DNA from: Pseudofulvibacter geojedonensis
GTDB lineage: Bacteria > Bacteroidota > Bacteroidia > Flavobacteriales > Flavobacteriaceae
Reading direction: 5' to 3'
Assembly: GCF_042675745.1 (NCBI RefSeq)
Contig: NZ_JBHTJM010000001.1
Span: forward strand, 62,001-126,000
Length of the DNA stretch: 64,000 nucleotides
The notes under the pieces were generated by a model. It did no database searches, was not told the DNA's origin, and saw only the letters and a list, made by a program, of their open reading frames with translations. Below, in pieces: positions 1 to 9,213 of the stretch. Within the stretch, counting starts at the first letter, position 1; the number at the start of each line of letters is the position of its first letter. The position numbers and the translations under genes were made by a program.

Positions 1-804
1 ATTACCAATTTTATCAAACTCGTGCATCATTCCAAAGGGTAATAATGCCACGAAAATCCAAATAAAAAAACGATTTAAAGTCGCAAACTGCCTTGGATAT
101 GGAAAGTTCTTAATACGCTCTGCTTTACCTTGTAAGGTGAAGAATTCTACCATCATCTGTTCCATTTCTAAAAAAGAAAACTCCCAAATATGACCACTTT
201 CCTTAAGCTTACGAAGTTGCTTTGATTGTAAATTAATACATGCGGTTTGCTTGTTATTCTTACTTAAAATGAATTGTTTGTCGTCTTCGGTTACATAACC
301 ATCTAACTCTGCAGCTAAAGTGAACTTACGTTCATTAATCTGAATACCTTCCATATACTCCTTATCTGATTTATTTTTGCTGGAAAGTTCCCATGGTTTT
401 GGTGTACGAAGCGCGTGACGCAATGAAGTCATCCACGTAACATGACGCATAATCAGTTGCTTTTTTATTTTAAAAAGTTCGTCTTCAGAATAGTGGTCTT
501 TAGCATGTTCATTGGTAATAAAATCGTTTACCATAATAGCAAATGATCGCGATGCATTAACAATACCTCCCCAAATTTTACGAGCTTCCCAAAGACGTCC
601 ATATGACGCATTATTTTTAAATGAAATTATAAACGCAAGTGCTGTACCTACTAATCCAATTGGTAACCAAGGCAAGTGTAACCAATACCATTTAAATACA
701 GAATATAATATGACAGGAATTAATGATAGAATTACAAAAATGTAAATATAACGCCTTGTCCAACCAAGCATTTCTTTAACGGAATAATTTCTTCTTGTTA
801 ACAT
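1..804 (-). CDS. Bestrophin family membrane protein (C-terminus outside window)
   Basis: The reading frame is open from the ATG at 804 to the window edge (268 codons), so the C-terminus is missing. The translation begins MLTRRNYSVKEMLGW and has hydrophobic segments near residues 18-32 and 36-55, then SFKNNASYGRLWEARKIWG near 57-75. This arrangement is characteristic of the bestrophin/UPF0187 family of chloride-channel-like inner-membrane proteins. A further hydrophobic stretch lies near residues 247-262, just before the cut. Family members in bacteria form pentameric ion channels, but the ion passed by this one cannot be read from the sequence. It is transcribed in the same direction as the redox genes upstream of it, with a 65-base gap and no clear terminator between. 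Confidence 0.85.
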   Translation of the reverse strand, partial: MLTRRNYSVKEMLGWTRRYIYIFVILSLIPVILYSVFKWYWLHLPWLPIGLVGTALAFIISFKNNASYGRLWEARKIWGGIVNASRSFAIMVNDFITNEHAKDHYSEDELFKIKKQLIMRHVTWMTSLRHALRTPKPWELSSKNKSDKEYMEGIQINERKFTLAAELDGYVTEDDKQFILSKNNKQTACINLQSKQLRKLKESGHIWEFSFLEMEQMMVEFFTLQGKAERIKNFPYPRQFATLNRFFIWIFVALLPFGMMHEFDKIGN

Positions 805-869
805 GGACTAAAATTTAATATGTTGATCTTAAATACGATTGATTCATCATAAAGCAATTTAATATAAAT

Positions 870-1516
870 TTAGATTGCTTCCAAAGCTTCTACTAACACA
901 TCAGGATTAGGACGTTTGGTATAGTCTATAGAATACTCTACGTATTTAATAACACCATCAGTTCCAATAATAAAACGCGCTGGTATTGGTAAGGTCCATG
1001 AATCATCACCATTATAATTTGGTAAGCTTATTTTGAAAGTATCCTTATATAAGGATTTAAGTGGATCTTTCATTGTCCAACGTAAACCAAATTGTGCTGC
1101 AATTTTATTTTCTGTATCACTAGTAAATCAAAGTTTAATCGTTGTCTCTCTACTATTTGCTTGTTATGTTTTTCTAGTTGTGGAGAAATACTTAACATCG
1201 TTGCGTTTTGAGTTTCAAACTGAGATTTGTAACGCTTTAGATTACTTAAATCCAAATTACAATAAGGACACCAAACGCCTCTGTAAAATGTAATGATTAA
1301 ATCACCTTTTTGTAATAATTCTTTACTTGAAATCATTTTGCCTTCCTGGTTTGGAAGTAAAAATTCTGGCGCTTTATCTCCTACTTTCAATATACTTTCT
1401 CCAATGCCAGAAGTTTCTAAATCTTTAGTTGCTTGATGCATAATAGCAACATTTTCTTGAGGCATACTTCCCTCAATCTTTGCTTTTAATTTTGCTAAAC
1501 TCTCTTCTAATGTCAT
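870..1516 (-). pseudogene. Peroxiredoxin-like (AhpC/TSA family) gene broken by a one-base frameshift
   Basis: Two frames together encode one peroxiredoxin-like protein of about 215 residues. The first (1516 to 1070) starts MTLEESLAKLKAKIEG and holds the redox motif FYRGVWCPYCNLDL, a Prx-like CxxC site. It then runs into a nonsense tail from about position 1120. Adding one base near 1120-1124 (minus strand reads GATTTACTAGTGATACAG) restores LLSDTENKIAAQFGLRWT, and this continues in frame into the second piece, which ends with IPARFIIGTDGVIKYVEYS and stops at 870. The resolving C-terminal half of the thioredoxin fold is therefore lost from the first product. The gene starts 3 bases after the stop of the mdaB-like gene, so both probably share the promoter next to hxlR. 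It could be a true pseudogene or a sequencing error in a short run of bases. Confidence 0.85.
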
Positions 1517-1519
1517 GAC

Positions 1520-2113
1520 TTAATTGTTTAAAATATGTTGCTTTATATGCTCATCAAAACGTATAAAATCATTTTCAATATCTGGGTTTTTCATAACGTC
1601 ATAAGCTACAAATGTTGGTAAAGCTTCCATACCAAAGAATTTAAAATTTAGGTGTGTTGGTAAGAATAAATCGTCTACGCCATTTCCTGAGAAGAACCAT
1701 TGGTTCTTGTCATTAAAAGCGCTTTTTGGTGCATTAAAGGTTAGGGACAACATATATTTTTTGCCATTTAAAGTTCCTCCTGTTCCATACTGTTTTGAAG
1801 CATCTTCTCTTGTACGACCATCACCAGCGCATAATCTACCATCCATTCCAAAAGAGTATACATAGTCCTGATATTTTTTGAAGCTCCATGGTGTTCCCAT
1901 CCAATTTACGGGTGATTGTACAATAACAATGTCTGCCCATTGATGCTTAGAAATTTCATCATCAATATTATAATCGTCTTTCATTGTTGTGGTTTTGATT
2001 TCAAAATCTTCGTTTGGCAACAGATCTTTTAAACGATTTACCAAACTCTTGTTAAGCTCTCCTTTAGAGAATTCGTATTCCTCATGAGCATTAATTATGA
2101 ATATGTTTTTCAT
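1520..2113 (-). CDS. mdaB: MdaB-like NAD(P)H-dependent quinone reductase (flavodoxin fold)
   Basis: The 197-residue protein opens MKNIFIINAHEEYEFSKGEL, the flavodoxin-like FMN/FAD binding start of the NAD(P)H dehydrogenase (quinone)/MdaB family, whose members are about 190-200 residues. The segment VQSPVNWMGTPWSFKKY matches the substrate-side loop of the family, and GGTLNGKKYMLSLTFNAP the later active-site strand. These cytosolic enzymes reduce quinones by two electrons and protect against oxidative or electrophile stress. The gene is divergent from an HxlR regulator and is followed 3 bases later by the peroxiredoxin-like gene, a common redox arrangement. The family assignment is firm; the exact substrate is inferred. 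Confidence 0.88.
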   Translation of the reverse strand: MKNIFIINAHEEYEFSKGELNKSLVNRLKDLLPNEDFEIKTTTMKDDYNIDDEISKHQWADIVIVQSPVNWMGTPWSFKKYQDYVYSFGMDGRLCAGDGRTREDASKQYGTGGTLNGKKYMLSLTFNAPKSAFNDKNQWFFSGNGVDDLFLPTHLNFKFFGMEALPTFVAYDVMKNPDIENDFIRFDEHIKQHILNN

Positions 2114-2140
2114 TTTCTTTACTTTAAATAAATTGTTTCA

Positions 2141-2148
2141 CAAAGATA
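2141..2148 (-). promoter_or_regulatory. Candidate -7 promoter box for the quinone reductase operon
   Basis: The minus strand reads TATCTTTG, matching the Bacteroidetes -7 consensus TAnnTTTG, 28 bases before the ATG at 2113. It lies in the 100-base divergent region shared with hxlR, so a regulator bound between the two boxes could control both directions. No convincing -33 element is visible. Confidence 0.5.
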
Positions 2149-2165
2149 CTATTAATAGTTTATTT

Positions 2166-2197
2166 TTGATATCATTGTAATTTTTTACTTAAATTTG
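2166..2197 (+). promoter_or_regulatory. Candidate hxlR promoter (-33 TTG and -7 TAAATTTG)
   Basis: TTG at 2166-2168 and TAAATTTG at 2190-2197 are separated by 21 bases and end 19 bases before the hxlR ATG. Both match the known Bacteroidetes promoter pattern (-33 TTG, -7 TAnnTTTG). Confidence 0.55.
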
Positions 2198-2216
2198 TGG
2201 TAACAAAAAAGTAACT

Positions 2217-2576
2217 ATGGCACGTAAAGTAATTGATAATCCTAATCATTGTTCTTTGGTTCATGCAATGAATATCATTGGTGGTAAATGGAAACCTATT
2301 ATAATTTATCTCTTAGCTAATGGCAGCTTAAGGTTTGGGAAGCTCTTGATATTTATTCCAAATATTTCTAAAAAAGTACTGACTGAACAACTTAGAGAGT
2401 TAGAAAGTGATGGTCTAATTATTAGAGAACGCTTTGCCGAGATACCACCAAGAGTTGAATATTCATTGTCTAAAAAAGGTGAAGCCTTACTCCCTATTTT
2501 AAAGCAGTTAAGTGAATGGACTGTTTCAAGCTTTGAAGATGTTGAATTCGAAACTTGTAGAATTATTAGTATTTAG
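2217..2576 (+). CDS. HxlR-family winged-helix transcriptional regulator
   Basis: This 119-residue protein has the full HxlR (MarR-like) signature: an N-terminal NHCSLVHAMNIIGGKWKPII segment with the family's conserved Cys (residue 11), then the recognition helix region ISKKVLTEQLRELESDGLI and the wing RERFAEIPPRVEYSLSKKG. HxlR proteins are small dimeric DNA-binding regulators, often redox or aldehyde/quinone responsive through the N-terminal Cys. It is divergent from the quinone reductase/peroxiredoxin operon with a 103-base shared promoter region, so that operon is the obvious target. Family assignment is very secure; the inducer is not known. Confidence 0.93.
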   Translation: MARKVIDNPNHCSLVHAMNIIGGKWKPIIIYLLANGSLRFGKLLIFIPNISKKVLTEQLRELESDGLIIRERFAEIPPRVEYSLSKKGEALLPILKQLSEWTVSSFEDVEFETCRIISI

Positions 2577-2717
2577 ATAGCAATTAACCATTTCACACTA
2601 TTACACTACTCTCCTATCGTCGTTTCGTATAAGAAGTGTTCCATTAACTTTAGTAAAAGAAGGTTTTGAGAAGAAAACTTTTAAAAGAAAAATCAGTAAG
2701 TAAATAGACCTTTATAG

Positions 2718-2750
2718 AAAAAGCTCAGTTATTACAACTGAGCTTTAAAC
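2718..2750 (-). terminator. Rho-independent terminator of the LamG/beta-helix gene
   Basis: A perfect 11-bp stem, AAAGCTCAGTT and AACTGAGCTTT with a 5-base loop, is followed on the minus strand by CTTTTTC. It lies between the convergent ends of hxlR and the secreted protein gene and may serve both. Confidence 0.8.
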
Positions 2751-2772
2751 GCAAGCAATTTTAAGATACTAC

Positions 2773-5352
2773 TTAATTTTTTATAAAACGCTTCACTCCT
2801 ACTTTACCATTTTGTGTATATACTTTTAGCAAGTACATACCTAATGATAAATTTGAAACATTAATTTCTGAAGTATTATTTTCTAACACTTTTTGTCCTT
2901 GTATAGAATAAATTTCTACTTTTTCTAAACTTTCTTCTAATTGAATATTTAAGCTATTTTGTACTGGATTTGGATGTATTTTAAATGCCTCTAACAAGTC
3001 ATTATCTGCAATACCTAATGGAGGTGCTCCAAATTCATAAGCTCCCCTATCTACTGTAGCATTAAAAATTCGTTGGTTTCCTAATAAATCGGCAGCAGTG
3101 GTGGCCAAACTATTATTTCCTGTATCAATAGCATATGACCCTGTACTTAACTGAAATGCTGGGTTTAAATTTGGATCGGTTACATAAGTACCCGTTGGTG
3201 CACTTGGAAAGGTTGAAAAACCATCTTCGTCTGTATTGTTTGTTACTTGTAAGGTTCCTACTGTCCCAACGTTATTGGTGTTATTAAATTCCTCACTACT
3301 ACTTGCCGACTTACCAATAGATTTTGATAACTGTCCTCCATTTTCCGTATTCCCCCAAAATATGTTATTTGCTATGGTAATATTTCCAAGTTTACCATTA
3401 TTTCTTGATAAAGTTATAACAGGAAAATTACCAGCATTTGTGTTTGCTGTACCCAAACTAACATTATTAACAAAGGTATTGTTTACTATAGATGCATTGA
3501 GAATTACGTTATTAAAGTATGCACGCAAACGTGCAGCTGCTCCACCTGTTCCAGTTCTACTTAGCGCTGTATTATTGGCCGTTTTATTGGCGTTAAATAA
3601 AGAGTTTGTAATTGAGATATTAATAGTTTCACTAGAGCCAGATAAATGATAATCAATTCCTGCGCCAACATTAGCTAAATTATGTTCTATAACACAAGCA
3701 TCTATTGTTATACTTGATGTGTCATTTGATGTGATAGACAAGCCTGCTCCAGACAGCGCTACATTGTTTTTTATCACACAATTCTTAATTATTAAATCAG
3801 TAACAGATATTGCTTTATATATTCCAGCGCCAAACCTATCACTACCACTTGTTGCATCGGCATAACCATCTTTTACAGTGACCCCATTTATTTCAATATT
3901 ATTAGCAATTACTTCTACTACATGCCTACTGTTATCATCTCTCGTTAAATCATTAAAATCTACTGTAGCGTCATCATCACCTAATAAATCACCACTTAAA
4001 ATAGTTTCGTTGGTGGTATGTATTTTTGTAATATCCCTATCAGATAACGTAGTTTCAGTTCCTTCAAAACCTCCAAATAAATTTGTATTTAAAACAAAAC
4101 TAGCACTTCTATCTGTTGTAGCTATTGGCTTATAAATACCTTTAGCAACCCAAACATCTACACTTGACGTTGCTATATTTAATGCTGTTTGTAAATCTGT
4201 ATAAGCGTTTGCCCAAGAAGTTCCATCATTATTTCCAGTTGCGTTTTTATTTACATAAATCTTTGGATTTGGTTGCGTGGTTTGAAAGTTTTTAGAGTCA
4301 GACCAATTGGGGTTATTAACACATTGTTTTTTTATGTAAACTTCATAATCTGTAAACACATCCAACCCTATTAAATTAACGATAGAAGATACCGTTGTAC
4401 TTGAAATATTAGTTATGATTGTGGCATTACTAAAGGGTTCGGAAGTTTTATGATATGCTAAATCATATACATCACCATCACTAGCTATTGTAACTTTGGC
4501 TGTTGTGTTTGTGATATCTGAAATGCTTAAGATTGATGTAGAAGCTTTAAAACAATAATTGTTATAGTTTGCCAATGTTTCTACTTCAGCCGCTGTAAAC
4601 CTTCTATTATATATTAATATATCATCAATAACATCTGAATACCGATTTGCGATAGGTAAATGATTATATCTACTATTTGCAACTGTAACATTACCATTAG
4701 TAATTGGTGAAGTAGTTATTGGAGCTGAGACTATAGTATGTGTATCTAAAACATTATCTATATATATGTTTGATGTAAAATTACTGCTAGAAATATCTTC
4801 TGTTGCACTAAAGGTTATGACTATATGATGCCATTCACCGTCTGATATTACCATAGGATGTTCGTGTCCATAACCTATTACAGATGGATTATTCCCTGGA
4901 TTGGTTACAACAAATCTACTGGATAAATTTATTTTTCCGTTTCTGTAAAAAATATAGTAACCAATGTCATTACTATCAAAACCGGCGGAGGTATCTCGGG
5001 TACTATCATCTATAATAGTTTTAATATCGCTAGTATTCGTATTGGTTTTTAGCCAAAAAGAATAACTCAAATCAAACGCATCAGAAAATGGGTTGCTACC
5101 TGCTATTGAAATATTAGGTCTTGTTAAATAATCGCCATTAAGGTTTATGGCACTTGTAGGTGCAGAATCAAAACGATCATTAACCTCTGTTAGAGCTGTT
5201 CCTGTTTGGGTAAAATCATTTCCTCCTACAGAGCTGTCTTCTAAAACAGCACCATTGGCAAAGTTGTATTTTGCCCTAATATTAGTTGTTGAAATTTGTG
5301 CAGATGCAAACCCATAAATGAGTAACAACACATATAGTTGTTTGGTTTTCAT
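2773..5352 (-). CDS. Secreted LamG / fibronectin III / beta-helix protein with T9SS type A sorting domain
   Basis: An 859-residue extracellular protein. I chose the ATG at 5352 because it begins directly with a signal peptide (MKTKQLYVLLLIYGFASA/Q); the frame extends 13 codons upstream without signal-peptide character. Domains in order: a LamG/concanavalin A-like lectin domain (about residues 30-260, with the DGEWHHIVITFSA motif), a fibronectin III-like module (about 275-360), then a parallel beta-helix region (about 370-760) opening YVNKNATGNNDGTSWANAYTDL. The last 75 residues are a T9SS type A sorting domain (IHPNPVQNSLNIQ, later GMYLLKVYTQNGK). It should be exported across the outer membrane by the type IX system and anchored or released. 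LamG plus beta-helix suggests polysaccharide or surface binding, but no catalytic motif is visible. It follows a LytTR two-component pair whose upstream repeat is copied here. Confidence 0.88.
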   Translation of the reverse strand: MKTKQLYVLLLIYGFASAQISTTNIRAKYNFANGAVLEDSSVGGNDFTQTGTALTEVNDRFDSAPTSAINLNGDYLTRPNISIAGSNPFSDAFDLSYSFWLKTNTNTSDIKTIIDDSTRDTSAGFDSNDIGYYIFYRNGKINLSSRFVVTNPGNNPSVIGYGHEHPMVISDGEWHHIVITFSATEDISSSNFTSNIYIDNVLDTHTIVSAPITTSPITNGNVTVANSRYNHLPIANRYSDVIDDILIYNRRFTAAEVETLANYNNYCFKASTSILSISDITNTTAKVTIASDGDVYDLAYHKTSEPFSNATIITNISSTTVSSIVNLIGLDVFTDYEVYIKKQCVNNPNWSDSKNFQTTQPNPKIYVNKNATGNNDGTSWANAYTDLQTALNIATSSVDVWVAKGIYKPIATTDRSASFVLNTNLFGGFEGTETTLSDRDITKIHTTNETILSGDLLGDDDATVDFNDLTRDDNSRHVVEVIANNIEINGVTVKDGYADATSGSDRFGAGIYKAISVTDLIIKNCVIKNNVALSGAGLSITSNDTSSITIDACVIEHNLANVGAGIDYHLSGSSETINISITNSLFNANKTANNTALSRTGTGGAAARLRAYFNNVILNASIVNNTFVNNVSLGTANTNAGNFPVITLSRNNGKLGNITIANNIFWGNTENGGQLSKSIGKSASSSEEFNNTNNVGTVGTLQVTNNTDEDGFSTFPSAPTGTYVTDPNLNPAFQLSTGSYAIDTGNNSLATTAADLLGNQRIFNATVDRGAYEFGAPPLGIADNDLLEAFKIHPNPVQNSLNIQLEESLEKVEIYSIQGQKVLENNTSEINVSNLSLGMYLLKVYTQNGKVGVKRFIKN

Positions 5353-5415
5353 AATAATTAATTTATAAAGTTTTTTATAAATGTATTTCAATTTACTTAT
5401 CGCGTAACAACAAAC

Positions 5416-5444
5416 TTTATGAATGTAAAATTGAGTTTATGAAT
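5416..5444. promoter_or_regulatory. Candidate LytTR operator upstream of the LamG/beta-helix gene
   Basis: TTTATGAAT occurs at 5416-5424 and again at 5436-5444, a direct repeat with an 11-base spacer (20-base period), 64-92 bases upstream of the start codon at 5352. LytTR proteins are known to bind two roughly 9-bp direct repeats about two helical turns apart. The same architecture stands upstream of the adjacent LytTR gene at 9252-9280. A separate inverted repeat, GAATGTAAA at 5421-5429 and TTTACATTC at 5451-5459, overlaps it. Confidence 0.5.
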
Positions 5445-5515
5445 AAAGAATTTACATTCTTTTTTTAGTATAAAAATTGAGCCAGAAAACAAGTGTGGTG
5501 TGTATAAAAAATGAA

Positions 5516-8452
5516 TTAGAATTGTCTTTTAAAAGGCATTAACACCACTACTTTAGTCCCTATTGAAAGATTTTTTTCATATAAATCCTCAATTGAATAA
5601 CCAATATTACCGTTAAATTGTTTTTTAAAAATTTCTAATCGCTTTTCAATTGCACCTAAAGCATATGATTCGTGATGATTTCCTTGCCTTTTAGATATTT
5701 TTGCAGCCTCTACTCTTCCTATTCCATTATCAATAATGGTACATTGTAATACCTCATTCATTAATTTAAAATTAATAGTAAGTATTTTATTTCCTGACTT
5801 ATGCAACAAACCATGAACTAATGAATTCTCTATAAAAGGCTGTATTAATAAAGATGGTACATTTATTTCTATATTTTCAGAGTAATTTATATCATAGGTA
5901 AATTCTTTTCCAAAACGTAATTTCTCTAGTTGCAAATAAACTTTTAAGAAACGTAACTCCTTCTCTATTGGTATAAAATCTTTATTTGAATAATTTAATG
6001 CATTACGTATTAACTCTGCAAACAATACAATAGAATCGTAAGATGCTTCTGTATCCTGTTTTAACACTAAATCTTGAATAGAATTTAAAGCATTAAAAAT
6101 AAAATGCGGATTCATTTGAGAACGCAATGCTGTTAAGTTTATGGCTATTATTTCTTTCTCTAAAGATAGTTTTTCTAGCTCTACAACACGTTCTCTTTCT
6201 TTCTTTCGCATTTTACTTTTAAAGTATAAAACTATACCAATAGTAATAAATAATATTATTAAAGTTATAAACCACCATGTTTTCCAAAATGGAAGGTTTA
6301 TTACAATGTTAATTTCTTTTATAGTGCTCGCTTTAGAGGTACTAGGTAAACTAGGTTGCACTTGAAAAGTAAAATTACCCGCAGGTAAGCTATTATATTT
6401 TACAGCATTTTCACCTGCATCTGTTAAAAACCATTTATCATTAAAACCTTTTAGTCGATATTTATAGCGTCCTTTTGTATTATATGATAATCCATTAACA
6501 TTAAAACCTAATTTAATTGAATTTTGATGAAACTTTAAATTGTAGCTTGATGTTATGCTTGTGTCTTTTTCATTAATTTGAATCTGATTAAAATATACCT
6601 GAGGATGATAATTTTTAAAAGATTTTTCTTTATCTATTGAGAACAATCCTTCACTAGATGAAAAATAAATTCGATCATTAACTATTTCTATTCCAGATAT
6701 ATCATAAGATAAAACCCCTTCATTTTTGGTAAGTGTTTTAAACTGTTTAGTATTAATATTTAACGATTGTATACTGTTTTCTAAAGCTATCCATAAAATA
6801 TCTTTATCGGCTTTTATTTTTTCTATATTGTTAGATGTTAAACCATTATGTACATTATAATGGTATAAAACGGTATTGTTTTTAATTCCTAATACACCAT
6901 TTTTAAAAGTAGCTACCCAAATGGTACCATCATTAGTTTTTGTTATAGATTTACCGTAAATAGGTTTATTTTTATATTGTATTTCTTTTGAATTCCATAC
7001 ACTATCATAAACAATTAAATCGTCTACATATGCAACATAAACTTCTTTATTTTGCTTGTCGTATAATGAAGTATAGGTACGTTTACCTGTAGAAATAATT
7101 TTTCTTTTTGTTAAAAGAGTATTTTTGTCTAATTCAATATCAGATTCTCTTACTAATTTAACGCTGTAGTAATTTGTGCTTACTAAATTGCCATTATCAT
7201 CAATCAAAAAACTTTTAACCGCCTGGTAATCGCTCACTTTAGTGTATTTTGAATTTTTAATATTAACAACATACGAACTCCGATCTTTACTTACAATTAT
7301 TTTATTGCTTGGGTGGTATATTAAAGATGAAACCCTGTCATTTGTTGGTAAAGTAATTATTTTGCTTGAATTCTTTTTCGTATCATATACCCCTATTTTC
7401 CCATTTGTAAGTCCGAAAATAAGTGTACTATCGTTTACTTTATCTAAACTACTAATGTTTTTATTTTCAGATAAAATAGAACTTTTTTCAATGTTTATAT
7501 TTGGAATAATATAAATACCACTATTTAACGTTGTAAACCAATAATTATCATCCTTATCTTTTACTATTCTGGTGATGTCTTCTTCTTTAAATAGTTGCTT
7601 TTTAAATTGAAACTTATCATTTGTATAACTATACATCCAGACACCTTTATTAGTTCCTATCCATATTTCATTGTTATTAGAAAATATTGCATAAATCCTT
7701 TTATCTGCAACAGCTTCTAAACCTTTAATTTTTTTAAATCTATTTTTAGAGATATTAAATCGAAAAAAAATGTTTTTAGACATCCTGCTTTGCACTAAAA
7801 ACGACTCTGAATCTTGTTTAAAAATAATTGATTTACCTTGACTAATGGCTGAATTATTTTTAGTTCTATATGGTAAGTGTGTTGCTAAAGAATGTAATTT
7901 GGCGCTTTTACCTAAATCGATTCTGTAAACGGAGTCTTTACTTTGAAAATAGATTGCTTTTTTATCGCTAAATGGATTTCCTAAATCTTTGTCTCCAATT
8001 AAGAAAGTAGAAATTTCTTTACTTTTTAAACTTATCTGATAAACTTTAGAAAGCGAAAATACCCATAAGTAATGATTTCCTATTGCAAAATCGGCTAACT
8101 CTCCTTTTAGCTTACTACTTAAGTCTATAAATAAATTTAACTTATTATTCTTAGTATAAAAGAATTGTCCTGAAATATTATTGCACCATATTTGATTGAA
8201 CTCATCTTGTTTAACACCAAACACAGACAATCCTTTTTGATGCTGGTTGGTATATTGTTTAAACTTTTTACCATCATATTTAAATAGTCCTTTGTCTGCA
8301 GCAAGCCAGATAAATCCCTTGCTATCTTCTACTATGCTATAGAATTCTTTGTCTGGCAACCCATTTTTTTCTGTGAGATGTAAAAAAACAGGTTCTTGAG
8401 CTTGCAATAAACATGAAGCGAAAAATAAAAGATATAGTAATAAGTATTTGAT
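5516..8452 (-). CDS. Propeller-type sensor histidine kinase of the LytS/His_kinase family, unusual start
   Basis: The mature protein (about 960 residues) has a long N-terminal sensor of two-component propeller repeats (for example EDSKGFIWLAADKGLFKYDG and NNNEIWIGTNKGVWMYS), then a Y_Y_Y domain near residues 625-690, one membrane segment (WWFITLIILFITIGIVLYF) and a cytoplasmic kinase. The phosphoacceptor histidine lies in LRSQMNPHFIFNALNSIQ near residue 768, typical of the LytS-type PF06580 family, and the ATP site has IDNGIG. It should partner with the LytTR regulator encoded just upstream. No ATG, GTG or TTG lies in frame between an upstream stop (8482-8480) and the TTG at 8407, yet a clear signal peptide is encoded upstream of that TTG. 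An AUC at 8452 gives (M)KYLLLYLLFFASCLLQA and sits 11 bases after the previous stop; I use it as the probable start. Confidence 0.85.
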   Translation of the reverse strand: MKYLLLYLLFFASCLLQAQEPVFLHLTEKNGLPDKEFYSIVEDSKGFIWLAADKGLFKYDGKKFKQYTNQHQKGLSVFGVKQDEFNQIWCNNISGQFFYTKNNKLNLFIDLSSKLKGELADFAIGNHYLWVFSLSKVYQISLKSKEISTFLIGDKDLGNPFSDKKAIYFQSKDSVYRIDLGKSAKLHSLATHLPYRTKNNSAISQGKSIIFKQDSESFLVQSRMSKNIFFRFNISKNRFKKIKGLEAVADKRIYAIFSNNNEIWIGTNKGVWMYSYTNDKFQFKKQLFKEEDITRIVKDKDDNYWFTTLNSGIYIIPNINIEKSSILSENKNISSLDKVNDSTLIFGLTNGKIGVYDTKKNSSKIITLPTNDRVSSLIYHPSNKIIVSKDRSSYVVNIKNSKYTKVSDYQAVKSFLIDDNGNLVSTNYYSVKLVRESDIELDKNTLLTKRKIISTGKRTYTSLYDKQNKEVYVAYVDDLIVYDSVWNSKEIQYKNKPIYGKSITKTNDGTIWVATFKNGVLGIKNNTVLYHYNVHNGLTSNNIEKIKADKDILWIALENSIQSLNINTKQFKTLTKNEGVLSYDISGIEIVNDRIYFSSSEGLFSIDKEKSFKNYHPQVYFNQIQINEKDTSITSSYNLKFHQNSIKLGFNVNGLSYNTKGRYKYRLKGFNDKWFLTDAGENAVKYNSLPAGNFTFQVQPSLPSTSKASTIKEINIVINLPFWKTWWFITLIILFITIGIVLYFKSKMRKKERERVVELEKLSLEKEIIAINLTALRSQMNPHFIFNALNSIQDLVLKQDTEASYDSIVLFAELIRNALNYSNKDFIPIEKELRFLKVYLQLEKLRFGKEFTYDINYSENIEINVPSLLIQPFIENSLVHGLLHKSGNKILTINFKLMNEVLQCTIIDNGIGRVEAAKISKRQGNHHESYALGAIEKRLEIFKKQFNGNIGYSIEDLYEKNLSIGTKVVVLMPFKRQF

Positions 8453-8463
8453 ATAGAGAAGTT

Positions 8464-9210
8464 TTAAATAAACACTTGTTCAAATTCGCTAATTCTAGCT
8501 CTAGAAATTTTAGCTGTTACAGAACTATTAGCCAAAGTAATACTTAGAGCAGATTTATTTAAAAATTCAATATAATCTAAATTAATAATCCACGCTCTAT
8601 GCGAACGAAAAAAAGATTCATCATTTGGTAAAACGCCTTCAAAATATTTTAAATTTTTACTTGTAGTTACCGTATTACAATCTTTTAAATACAACTTACT
8701 GTAAGCTCCATCTGCCTCTATAGCAATGATATCACTTAAATTAATAATACGTCTATTCCCTAATTCTGGAATAACAATTTTTTTTGGATTAGAATTCCTT
8801 ATTTGATCTAATAAATTTTGATAATCTACCTGAATGTTTTTTTGAATAAGTTGATTTTCAAGCTTATTAATTGCCATTGCTAACTTTTTTCTATCAATTG
8901 GTTTTACCAAATAATCAATCGCATTCAATTCAAAAGCCTTTATAGCATATTGGTCATAAGCTGTCACGAAAATAATTTCAAAATCTATTTTATCTAAAAA
9001 ATCTACAATTTCATAACCTGCATAGTTAGGCATTTGAACATCTAAAAAAACTACATGTGGTTTAAGCTTTTTAATTTGCTCTACCCCCTCTTTTAAATTA
9101 CTACATGAAGAAAGTACTTTGATATTAGAATTAGTTCTTTCTAACAAATTTGCAAGTACATTTCTTGCACTTTGCTCATCGTCAATAAGTATAGCGTTAA
9201 TTTTATCCAT
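8464..9210 (-). CDS. LytTR-family response regulator
   Basis: A 248-residue two-domain regulator. The receiver domain (residues 1-120) has the acidic pair in AILIDDEQ, the phosphorylation site D57 in HVVFLDVQMPNYAG, and the conserved T/Y and K (FVTAYDQYAIKAFELNAIDYLVKP). The C-terminal LytTR DNA-binding domain (about 145-245) includes IIAIEADGAYSKLYLKD and FFRSHRAWIINLDYIE. The ATG at 9210 is chosen because the receiver fold begins at once; a TTG two codons earlier adds nothing. It precedes the sensor kinase by 11 bases in one operon and very likely receives its phosphate. Probable targets are its own promoter and the LamG/beta-helix gene, since both carry the same direct repeat. Confidence 0.93.
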   Translation of the reverse strand: MDKINAILIDDEQSARNVLANLLERTNSNIKVLSSCSNLKEGVEQIKKLKPHVVFLDVQMPNYAGYEIVDFLDKIDFEIIFVTAYDQYAIKAFELNAIDYLVKPIDRKKLAMAINKLENQLIQKNIQVDYQNLLDQIRNSNPKKIVIPELGNRRIINLSDIIAIEADGAYSKLYLKDCNTVTTSKNLKYFEGVLPNDESFFRSHRAWIINLDYIEFLNKSALSITLANSSVTAKISRARISEFEQVFI

Positions 9211-9213
9211 ACA

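Noticed and set aside
512..745. Plus-strand 77-codon frame within the bestrophin gene
   Set aside because: It lies inside a well-supported minus-strand membrane protein gene and has no recognisable product.
3236..3649. Plus-strand 137-codon hydrophobic frame within the LamG/beta-helix gene
   Set aside because: It is antisense to beta-helix coding repeats; its hydrophobicity follows from complementary codons.
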